A DNA stretch of 19,296 nt. It comes from DAIDKA01 sp049792815. GTDB lineage: Bacteria > Pseudomonadota > Gammaproteobacteria > Steroidobacterales > Steroidobacteraceae. Positions 12,733 to 19,296 of this stretch are shown one piece after another (within the stretch, counting starts at the first letter, position 1; every line of letters begins with the position of its first letter). The notes under the pieces were generated by a model. That model was not told where the DNA came from and searched no databases. It was given only the letters and a program-made list of their open reading frames with translations. A program made the position numbers and the translations under genes. Location: positions 1 to 19,296 of the forward strand of contig JBARBG010000179.1 in NCBI GenBank assembly GCA_049792815.1, written 5' to 3'.

Positions 12733-14370
12733 TCAGTGACGCGCCATGCGGCGCTTGAACGCCGCGGTCATCGCGGTCAGTTCGGACACTTTGAGCGCGC
12801 TGGTGCAAAGGGCAAAGATCACCGCCGCCACCGCGATGGTGCCCAGCAGCCAGCTCACACGCAGCCAGAAACCTGCGCCCTCCCAGCCCGGCAACAGCCA
12901 CCGGGTACTGCCCAGGCACACCGCGGCCATGACGCCCGACGCGCCAGCCACGCGCACAGTCAGCGATCCCAGTGCGAGAGTGTGAAAGCGCCCCAGTTCC
13001 TTGCGCATCAGCAGATACAACACCAGGAAATTGGTCGTCGCGATGCAGGCGGTGGAAAACGCCAGTCCGCGATGGCCCCAGTGCAGATGGAAGGTGAACA
13101 GCCAGTTGAAAAGCAGGTTCAACCCCACGGCGCCAAAGCTTACGAACATCGGTGTCTTGCGCCGATCCAGAGCGTAGAAGGCGTTGACCAGCACCTTCAG
13201 TGACGCGTAGCCGACGAGGCCCAGGGCGTAGTACTGCAGTGCGCCGGCCGCCTCATGCGCCTGATGGGCCGTGAAGCGCCCATGCCGGTACAGCACCGAC
13301 ACGATCGGATCCGCCAGCACGATCAGTCCGACGGTTGCCGGTATGGTCATCAGGAACGCCAGCCGGATACCGCGGGCCAGCTCATTGCGAAAACCGTCGC
13401 GATTGCCGCCTATTGCGAGCCGCGCCAGCAGCGGCAGTGACACTGTTCCCAGCGCGACGCCGAAAATTCCCAGCGGCAGCTGCATCAGCCTGAAGGCGAT
13501 CGAGAGCCACGCCGTGGGACCATCGCCCAGATGCGAAGAGAAGATGGAGTTGACGGTGACATTGATCTGGGTCGAGCTGGCCGCGATTACCGACGGCACC
13601 ATCAGGCGCAGCACTTCGGACACGCCCGGGTGGCGCCAGGAAAAGTCCGGGCGGAACACATAGCCCTCGCGCCGCAACGCCGGCAGCTGCACCAGCAGCT
13701 GCAGCAGTCCGCCAACCAGCGTACCCAGGGACAATCCCAGCAGTGCGCGCGCCCCGAAATGCGGATCAAACAGCCAGCCCAGGGCGACGCCTGCGACAAT
13801 GGAACCCAGATTGAAGAAGCTCGACGCCATCGCCGGGATTCCGAATACATTGCGTGCGTTCAGCATTCCCATGACCAGCGCCGCCAGCGACACCAGCACG
13901 ATGAAGGGATACATGATCCGCGCCAGCGTGACCGTCAGGACCTGCTTGGCCGGGTCAAATCCCGGCGCCAGCACCGAGATCACCCAGGGGGCAAAAATGA
14001 TTCCAAGAATGGTAAGGGTGCTGACGGTGAGCACCGCCAGCGTCGTGATCTTGTTGGCGAGGCGGAATGCCGCCGCATCGCCTTCGCGGCTGGTCGTTCT
14101 GCTGAACACGGTGATGAACGCCGTGGAGAGCGCGCCTTCGGCAAACAAGTCGCGCAGCAGATTCGGGATGCGAAACGCCATCGTGAACGCGTCCATGAGC
14201 GCGGCGCCACCAAACAACGCCGCAAAGATCTGTTCGCGCGCCAGCCCCAGGAGGCGACTGCACATCACGGCGAGGCCGACAACGCCGGCCGCGCGGGTAT
14301 TGAGGGTTTCCGGCCGGGGCCGGCTGGATGCGGCTACGGGTGGGTTTTCTGTGCTGGGAGTGGATGGCAA
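12733..14370 (-). CDS. murJ: Lipid II flippase MurJ (MviN)
   Basis: MurJ moves lipid-linked peptidoglycan precursors across the inner membrane and is normally essential. This 545-residue polytopic protein has the family signatures SRLLGLAREQIFAALFG and FRIPNLLRDLFAEGALSTAF near residues 38-85, which include conserved arginines of the central cavity. About fourteen hydrophobic segments follow, with the internal block QLPLGIFGVALGTVSLPLLA and FYALDRRKTPMFVSF typical of MurJ. E. coli MurJ is 511 residues; most of the excess is the hydrophilic N-terminus before TRAAGVVGLAVM. The only start codon in that stretch is TTG 14370, without a good Shine-Dalgarno, so the start is uncertain. It lies downstream of an MFS gene on the same strand, about 96 bases away, but the two need not be co-transcribed. 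Confidence 0.94.
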   Translation of the reverse strand: MPSTPSTENPPVAASSRPRPETLNTRAAGVVGLAVMCSRLLGLAREQIFAALFGGAALMDAFTMAFRIPNLLRDLFAEGALSTAFITVFSRTTSREGDAAAFRLANKITTLAVLTVSTLTILGIIFAPWVISVLAPGFDPAKQVLTVTLARIMYPFIVLVSLAALVMGMLNARNVFGIPAMASSFFNLGSIVAGVALGWLFDPHFGARALLGLSLGTLVGGLLQLLVQLPALRREGYVFRPDFSWRHPGVSEVLRLMVPSVIAASSTQINVTVNSIFSSHLGDGPTAWLSIAFRLMQLPLGIFGVALGTVSLPLLARLAIGGNRDGFRNELARGIRLAFLMTIPATVGLIVLADPIVSVLYRHGRFTAHQAHEAAGALQYYALGLVGYASLKVLVNAFYALDRRKTPMFVSFGAVGLNLLFNWLFTFHLHWGHRGLAFSTACIATTNFLVLYLLMRKELGRFHTLALGSLTVRVAGASGVMAAVCLGSTRWLLPGWEGAGFWLRVSWLLGTIAVAAVIFALCTSALKVSELTAMTAAFKRRMARH

Positions 14371-14466
14371 GGGTGGGACTTTCAGCGCCGTGAACGTTAC
14401 GACTGTACCCGCATGTGACTGATGCTGGCCAGCGACACCGCAGGGAATGCGCGCGTCGTCACAGGA

Positions 14467-15747
14467 TCAGGCCTGAATGCCTTGCTGGCGACAGCGCAGG
14501 GCAGCTGCGACCCACACCAGCCCGCACACGCCGACCGCAACCGGGACCAGCAACACCGCCTCTCCCAACGATGTCCGATCCGACAGCCGGCCGATGAGCG
14601 GTGGCGAAATCACATCCCCGAGGCTGTGGATGGCAAGCACGCTCAGGGCGACCGCTGAAGCGCGCTGCGCGGGACTCACCAGGCTCACGATCACGGAGTT
14701 GATGGGCCCGGTGGACATGAACAGCAACAGCTCAGCACCCACCAGCGCGGGATAGAAGATAAAGGGCGCACTGTCCTTCAGACAGGCCACCGTCAGGGGC
14801 AATGCCGCAAGCGTTGCCACCGCCGACAGCCACAGGTAGGACTGGCGCGTGTAGCGCAGGCCATAGTCCCCCAACCAACCGCCGAGGAAGGTACCCACAA
14901 TGCCCGTCACGACCACGATGCCGCCGAATCCGGTCGTTGCCTGTGACACCGGCACGTTGCGCACCCGTTCCAGGAACGTGGGCATCCAGAACGCCAACCC
15001 GCCTACGGCAAAGGTGTACACGGCATACCCCAGTACTGTCAGCGCATAGGAACTCTGACCCGCGAGCTTCAGGTACAGGCGCAGGGTGTGGCGCAGGGCT
15101 TCGAGGATGCCGGGACGGCATGCAGACGGCATTGGCGCGCTCGCGGCGGCTTCGCTCGAGCCGCGCGGCGGATCGGGCACCCGTAGCGCCCCCAGCGCGA
15201 GCAGCAGCCCGGGTAGCCCCGCGACAAAGAATGCGGCCCGCCAGCCCCAGGCCTGCGACACCACTCCGCCCACCACATAGCCCAGTGCGGCGCCCACCGG
15301 AATGGCCATGTAGAAGATCGCAAAAATGCGCCCTCGCCGCGATGGCGGGTAGTAATCGGCGAGCAGCGCCGGAGCGATGGTGGCATAGGCCGCCTCACCG
15401 ATCCCCACCACGGCGCGTGAGGCGAACAGCTCCCAGTAGCTGCGCGAAAACCCGGACCACATGGTCGCAACACTCCACAAGGCCAGGCCGATCGCCAGCG
15501 GGCGAGTGCGCGAGCTGCGGTCCCCCAGGTAGCCGAATACCGGCGACGCCAGCATGTAGACGACCAGGAATCCCGGCGCGAGGATGCCCAGTTGGAAGTC
15601 CGTCGAGACGATGCCTGAGGTCTTCATCTGCGGCAGTACCGCGGAGGGCACGTAACGATCCAGGTAGTTGAGCAGGTTGATCAGCGTCAGGACCAGCAGT
15701 CCACGGCCGGCAAAGCGCACGCCCGATGCGCCGGCGGGCGGCGCCAT
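14467..15747 (-). CDS. Spinster-like major facilitator superfamily transporter
   Basis: This 426-residue inner-membrane transporter has twelve predicted helices. TM1 carries LINLLNYLDRYVPSAVLP, the hallmark of the Spinster-like and related MFS groups. The loop 2-3 signature is GYLGDRSSRTRPLAIGLALW, and helices 4-5 carry SRAVVGIGEAAYATIAPALL followed by DYYPPSRRGRIFAIFYMAIP. Spinster proteins export lipids or small amphipathic molecules; the substrate here cannot be told. ATG 15747 is used, placing the first helix about 15 residues in. A GTG at 15783 with AGGGGG upstream would add 12 residues and cannot be excluded. murJ follows on the same strand after about 96 bases without a visible terminator. 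Confidence 0.88.
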   Translation of the reverse strand: MAPPAGASGVRFAGRGLLVLTLINLLNYLDRYVPSAVLPQMKTSGIVSTDFQLGILAPGFLVVYMLASPVFGYLGDRSSRTRPLAIGLALWSVATMWSGFSRSYWELFASRAVVGIGEAAYATIAPALLADYYPPSRRGRIFAIFYMAIPVGAALGYVVGGVVSQAWGWRAAFFVAGLPGLLLALGALRVPDPPRGSSEAAASAPMPSACRPGILEALRHTLRLYLKLAGQSSYALTVLGYAVYTFAVGGLAFWMPTFLERVRNVPVSQATTGFGGIVVVTGIVGTFLGGWLGDYGLRYTRQSYLWLSAVATLAALPLTVACLKDSAPFIFYPALVGAELLLFMSTGPINSVIVSLVSPAQRASAVALSVLAIHSLGDVISPPLIGRLSDRTSLGEAVLLVPVAVGVCGLVWVAAALRCRQQGIQA

Positions 15748-15863
15748 GCTGTGCCTATCCGGACCGATTTGCCCTTGCCTCACTCACGCCCCCTACCCCG
15801 CAAAGTGCGAAATGATACGCTGCCGGTCGGGCCAAGGGCGTTTACCTGCCGTGAGGATCCGTC

Positions 15864-16979
15864 ATGCCAGAATCAGCAAGGAAAATGCGATGCGCCGGTG
15901 GCTTCAAGGCCGAGGCGCTGGTGGCGCTGCTGGCCGGCGCGCTGCTTGCCCCGCACAGCCGGGCGGCGACGCCTGACCCGGAGCAGCAGCGCTGGCTGAC
16001 ACCTCATGAGGGCGGGCTGGTCAGCGACGCTCAGGTGCACTTCTACCCCCTGCCGCACGAGCGCAGCGGCCCCACCACCGTGACGGTGGCGGTGGATGGC
16101 CGAGTCTGGTTCACCGAGGGAAGCGGCAATCGCATCGGCAGCATGAACCCCGATGGCAGTGACCTTACCGAGTTCCCGCTGCCCCATGCCGACAGTTCCC
16201 CGCGCATCATCGCGCGCGGCTCGGACGGCAATCTCTGGTTCTCCGAGCACACCGGCAATCGCATCGGCCGCATCACGCAAAATGGCGTCATTACCGAGTG
16301 GGACATTCCAACGCCCAACAGCCAGCCGCGCGCGATATCGCTGGGGTCAGACGGCAACATCTGGTTCGGCATGTTTGCCGCCGGCAAGATCGGCCGGATC
16401 ACTCCCAGCGGCGTGATCACGGAGTTTTCGCCTCCGACTCCCGACAGCGGCCCGCGCGCGGTGGCCACTGGCGCTGACGGAAATGTCTGGTTCTCCGAAT
16501 TCAAGACCAACCGCATCGCGCGCATCACACCGAAGGGGAGCATCACCGAGTTTCCTCTGCCACGGCCGAACAGCGGCCCCGGCGACATCACCATGGGTCC
16601 CGATGGCGCCTTGTGGTTTGTCGAGCTCTCCGGCGGCATCGACGGCCTGCGCACCGACGGCAACCGCATCGGGCGAATTACCTATGACGGCAGGATCAGC
16701 GAGTACCCGATACCCGCAGGCGCCGCCTCGCCCATCAATATCGCCGAGGGTCCGGATCGCAACCTCTGGTACACACGCGGCGCCGAGCTCGGCCGCGTGA
16801 CACCCGCAGGTGCCATCACGGAGTTCTCCGCAGGTGCCGATGGCCGTTCAGTTGGCCTGTCCGCCGGCAGCGACCGCGAGCCGCCCACGCGCCTGGTGAA
16901 TCGCCTGTGGTTTGCGGATGGCGGCGCCAATCGCATCAGCTATCTTCAGTTCGTGCCTTCTGCAGCCCAGCAACCGTAA
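15864..16979 (+). CDS. Exported seven-bladed propeller, virginiamycin B lyase-like
   Basis: This 371-residue protein is a seven-bladed beta-propeller of the Vgb/NHL type. The blade signature DGxxWFxExxxNRIGRIT appears seven times in varying form: DGRVWFTE, DGNLWFSE, DGNIWFGM, DGNVWFSE, DGALWFVE, DRNLWYTR and NRLWFADG, separated by about 42-50 residues and linked by ITEF..P.P.S.P strands. Residues about 8-35 form a Sec signal (ALVALLAGALLAPHSRA), so it acts in the periplasm or outside; true Vgb antibiotic lyases are cytoplasmic and about 295 residues. I could not align the Vgb catalytic His/Glu residues, so lyase activity is not supported. ATG 15864 has GAGG 7 bases upstream. The tam gene follows 4 bases after the stop. 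Confidence 0.85.
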   Translation: MPESARKMRCAGGFKAEALVALLAGALLAPHSRAATPDPEQQRWLTPHEGGLVSDAQVHFYPLPHERSGPTTVTVAVDGRVWFTEGSGNRIGSMNPDGSDLTEFPLPHADSSPRIIARGSDGNLWFSEHTGNRIGRITQNGVITEWDIPTPNSQPRAISLGSDGNIWFGMFAAGKIGRITPSGVITEFSPPTPDSGPRAVATGADGNVWFSEFKTNRIARITPKGSITEFPLPRPNSGPGDITMGPDGALWFVELSGGIDGLRTDGNRIGRITYDGRISEYPIPAGAASPINIAEGPDRNLWYTRGAELGRVTPAGAITEFSAGADGRSVGLSAGSDREPPTRLVNRLWFADGGANRISYLQFVPSAAQQP

Positions 16980-16983
16980 GGCA

Positions 16984-17763
16984 GTGGACTGGAACCCGAA
17001 CCTGTATCGCCGCTACGAGGACGAGCGCACACGGCCCGCGGTGGAACTTCTCGGGCGGGTTCCCCTGGCCAGCGCCTCCCTGGCGCTGGATCTGGGCTGT
17101 GGTCCGGGTAACTCGACCGAGCTTCTGGTACAGCGCTTCCCGACGGCGCAGGTCATTGGCATCGACAATTCGCCGGCGATGCTGCGCAGCGCCGCCGAGC
17201 GTCTGCCGCAGGTGCGCTTCGAACTGGCCGACGTTGCCAGCTGGGTGCCGGATGCCCGTGACCGTCCCGACCTGATTTTCGCCAACGCCACCCTGCAATG
17301 GGTGCCGGATCATCCGCGGCTGCTGCCGCGGCTGTTTTCCCTGCTGGCCCCGGGTGGGGTTCTGGCCATTCAGATGCCAGACAATGGTGAGGAACCCACC
17401 CGCCGCCTGATGCGCGAGCTGGCCGGCCACGCACCGTGGAATGCCTTGCTCGGGGAGGCCGATAACGCCCGCACGCAGCTGCTGAGCATACGCGGTTATT
17501 ATGATCTGCTGGTGAAGGAGGCTGCCCGGGTGGATGTGTGGCACAGCATCTACCAGCATCCGATGGCCTCCCCCGCCGCCATCATTGAGTGGCTGCAGGC
17601 CACGGGTTTACGCCCCTACATTGCGCCGCTGTCCCCTGAACTGCGCGCCAGCTTTCTGGCCGAGTACGAACGACGTATCGCTGCGGCCTATGAACCCCGG
17701 CTGGACGGCCGGCGCCTGCTGGCCTTTCCGCGAATATTCATCGTGGCGCAGCGCCGCCCTTAG
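16984..17763 (+). CDS. tam: Trans-aconitate 2-methyltransferase
   Basis: Tam is a cytoplasmic S-adenosylmethionine-dependent enzyme that methylates trans-aconitate, a spontaneous by-product and inhibitor of the citric acid cycle. The N-terminus VDWNPNLYRRYEDERTRPAV closely matches E. coli Tam (SDWNPSLYLHFAAERSRPA). Motif I is LDLGCGPGNS (35-44), followed by the acidic ribose-binding block VIGIDNSPAML, and ANATLQWVPDH and GGVLAIQMPDN are Tam-like. GTG 16984 is chosen because it aligns with the known N-terminus and gives 259 residues, near the 252 of E. coli. The frame stays open upstream inside the propeller gene but without homology. AAGG lies very close to the GTG, suggesting translation depends on ribosomes finishing the upstream gene. 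Confidence 0.88.
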   Translation: MDWNPNLYRRYEDERTRPAVELLGRVPLASASLALDLGCGPGNSTELLVQRFPTAQVIGIDNSPAMLRSAAERLPQVRFELADVASWVPDARDRPDLIFANATLQWVPDHPRLLPRLFSLLAPGGVLAIQMPDNGEEPTRRLMRELAGHAPWNALLGEADNARTQLLSIRGYYDLLVKEAARVDVWHSIYQHPMASPAAIIEWLQATGLRPYIAPLSPELRASFLAEYERRIAAAYEPRLDGRRLLAFPRIFIVAQRRP

Positions 17764-17782
17764 GGACCCATGGACCTAGGAA

Positions 17783-19296
17783 CTAATATTTCGCGAAGAA
17801 CGAGCGGGTTGCGGCCAGGCAGAACGGCGCCACCAATGTAGCGTGGTAGGCCGTGGCAACGGCAGAGAACCCGCCGTCGCTGGCTCCCTGCGCCACCGCA
17901 GCGGCAGCAACCGCCTCCTTTGCGAGTTCGAAGTCCTGCTTGAGACTCGCATACGGATCATTGGTGCCCGCCGCCGACTCCAGATCCAGTACCCCGATCG
18001 AAGCCGACGCCGGCGCATGCGCGGCCCAATATCCCTGCATGAGCTGGGTATTGAAGAAGAACACAACCGGGTCCAGAGCACCCCCGCAAAGCTGCAGCGG
18101 CGCCACCGGATTCCAGTCGCGCAGATCATTGCGCTGCAGGGCCTGGCGCAGGGGCTGCTGCGCGGAGAGTGTGGCAACGCCGGTCGTCAGCGCCGGAAAC
18201 CCCCCGTCCGGATTCGCCACGGCGTCCTCGAGGTAACCCAGGCGGTAGCTGTTCTGGATGAGATTGTCCGCGCCAAATCCGAGGGCGAACACCGCGGCCA
18301 GGTCCGCCGGTGATGTCGGCGGCGTAACGGCGGCGAACTGGGGTGCGGGAGGCGTCAGGCTGAACAGCGCGTACTGGGGAAGCAGGCCTTGCGAGTACAG
18401 CTCGCTGCGCGTGAGCGTGGTGGGCAACAGGCTTTGGATACCGGTTGCGTACTGGGGCTCGAAGACGTCCGTGGCCTGCGCATAGATATTCCCGTAGGTC
18501 GCCTGGTATGCGGTGATCAGTAGCGTCGTCGAGATTGGCGCGCCACCATTGACGTCGCCGTAGAACAAGGCATCGGCAAATGCGGCCAGCGCATACGGCC
18601 CCGACATCGGCGCTGATGCGGTCACCGTCATGCCTGCCGCCTGCATGGCGCGGTGAGTGGCCATGGCCACATAGCCGCCCTGGGAGTACCCGGTGATGAA
18701 CAGTTTGCCGTTGTCCCGCGTGAGCGTCGCGGAAACGAGCGGTAGCGCCGTTCGCGCCGCCTTCAGCGCGTCCGTCATGTCCTTTGATTGCTGCTCGGCT
18801 ACCAGGTAAGGATGATAGGTCAGTGTCGATGAGTCGTAGCCTGCGTAATTTGGCGCGACGACGATATAGCCTTGCGAGGCGAACACCGCCGCCAGGGCCA
18901 GCGCCTCGTCATTGCTTAGATCCGCCATGCTGAAAGTGCGCTCCGTCGAGGTCCCGTGGGCGTACAGAACGATTGGACGCGCACCTGTACAGGTACTGCC
19001 CAAACCGCTCGGTACCATGAGCGCGCCTGAAGCCGTAGTCGGATCATTTGCCCCACCGACGGTCTCATACTGGATCGTATAAATCAGTACATCGCACACC
19101 GGCGCGCCGCTTAGCGCGAGCAGCTGCTGATGGGTGGCCACGTTGAGTTCCGCCAACAAGGTCGGCGCCGTTACCGTTGACAGCAGTTGCACGGGACTTT
19201 GCAGCAGTGTGCCTTCCGGTGGCGGCCCGTTCGACATGCCGAGTGAGCCTACGATACCGCCAATACCATCGGCCCCGCAGGCACTCACCAGCAGCA
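17783..19296 (-). CDS. Alpha/beta hydrolase lipoprotein, secretory-lipase-like (5' end outside window)
   Basis: About 504 residues are visible and the frame is open to the right edge, where it reads LLVSACGADG. V-S-A-C fits a lipobox, so this is probably a lipoprotein whose signal peptide starts beyond the window; the internal GTG at 19288 is not the start. The fold is alpha/beta hydrolase. YAHGTS is the oxyanion-region strand, VAPNYAGYDSS resembles the PDYxGxG block of secretory lipases and related esterases, and GYSQGG holds the nucleophilic serine. The Asp is probably in CGGALDPVVFF and the His in AYHATLVAPFC near the C-terminus. A lipase or esterase acting at the cell surface is likely; the substrate is unknown. 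It converges on tam with 19 bases between. Confidence 0.82.
   Translation of the reverse strand, partial: LLVSACGADGIGGIVGSLGMSNGPPPEGTLLQSPVQLLSTVTAPTLLAELNVATHQQLLALSGAPVCDVLIYTIQYETVGGANDPTTASGALMVPSGLGSTCTGARPIVLYAHGTSTERTFSMADLSNDEALALAAVFASQGYIVVAPNYAGYDSSTLTYHPYLVAEQQSKDMTDALKAARTALPLVSATLTRDNGKLFITGYSQGGYVAMATHRAMQAAGMTVTASAPMSGPYALAAFADALFYGDVNGGAPISTTLLITAYQATYGNIYAQATDVFEPQYATGIQSLLPTTLTRSELYSQGLLPQYALFSLTPPAPQFAAVTPPTSPADLAAVFALGFGADNLIQNSYRLGYLEDAVANPDGGFPALTTGVATLSAQQPLRQALQRNDLRDWNPVAPLQLCGGALDPVVFFFNTQLMQGYWAAHAPASASIGVLDLESAAGTNDPYASLKQDFELAKEAVAAAAVAQGASDGGFSAVATAYHATLVAPFCLAATRSFFAKY

Noticed and set aside
13531..14418. Plus-strand open frame opposite murJ
   Set aside because: Extremely Arg/Gln/His-rich translation with no fold signature, wholly antisense to murJ.
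15864..16979. Streptogramin resistance by virginiamycin B lyase
   Set aside because: The protein has a signal peptide, is longer than Vgb, and I could not place the catalytic residues; the propeller similarity alone is not enough.

Overview
The window is an ordinary, gene-dense, high-GC chromosomal stretch from a Gram-negative proteobacterium. A NodT/OprM-type outer-membrane lipoprotein, the MurJ lipid II flippase, a glycolate oxidase glcDEF operon and an EAL/GGDEF signalling protein support this. The gene mix and composition suggest a high-GC gammaproteobacterium (Xanthomonadales/Nevskiales/Steroidobacter-like), but nothing in the sequence fixes the taxon. I see no tRNA, rRNA, CRISPR array, intact transposon, prophage or defence island.

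Layout. 1-3122 (minus): glcD-glcE-glcF, tightly packed and probably one operon, with glcF running off the left edge. 3267-4208 (plus): an exported aldo/keto reductase divergent from glcD. 4349-4678 (plus): a glycine-rich RRM RNA-binding protein followed by two strong hairpins. 4868-5089 (plus): a small conserved-looking protein of unknown function, converging through a bidirectional terminator on a 60-residue secreted Lys/His/Ala-rich protein (minus). 5589-6569 (plus): an exported S1/P1-type nuclease with all nine expected zinc ligands. 6570-6866: a non-coding stretch carrying two inverted DnaA-box-like sites. 6867-7460 (plus): a histone H1-like basic protein, overlapping tail to tail with an EAL-CBS-GGDEF cyclic-di-GMP protein (7447-9261, minus). 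9507-10094 (plus): an MmcQ/YjbR protein with an unusual C-terminal extension. 10099-10287 (minus): a 62-residue basic HTH-like protein. 10477-11133 (plus): an EntD/Sfp-type phosphopantetheinyl transferase. 11257-12714 (plus): an orphan outer-membrane efflux lipoprotein. 12733-14370 (minus): murJ. 14467-15747 (minus): a Spinster-like MFS transporter. 15864-17763 (plus): an exported seven-bladed Vgb-like propeller followed 4 bases later by a trans-aconitate methyltransferase. 17783-19296 (minus): a lipase-like alpha/beta hydrolase lipoprotein whose start lies beyond the right edge.

How they work together. Only glcDEF forms a clear pathway unit (glycolate to glyoxylate). The propeller/tam pair is probably co-transcribed without an obvious shared role. 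The rest are mostly single genes with independent functions. Several start at GTG or TTG; for three of these (5356, 9507 and 16984) Shine-Dalgarno position or homology supports the choice. I found no convincing new multi-gene system. The best leads are the DnaA-box pair upstream of the H1-like gene, the degenerate GGDEF with reversed domain order, the S1/P1 nuclease with an enlarged loop, the twin hairpins after the RRM gene, and several uncharacterised small proteins.
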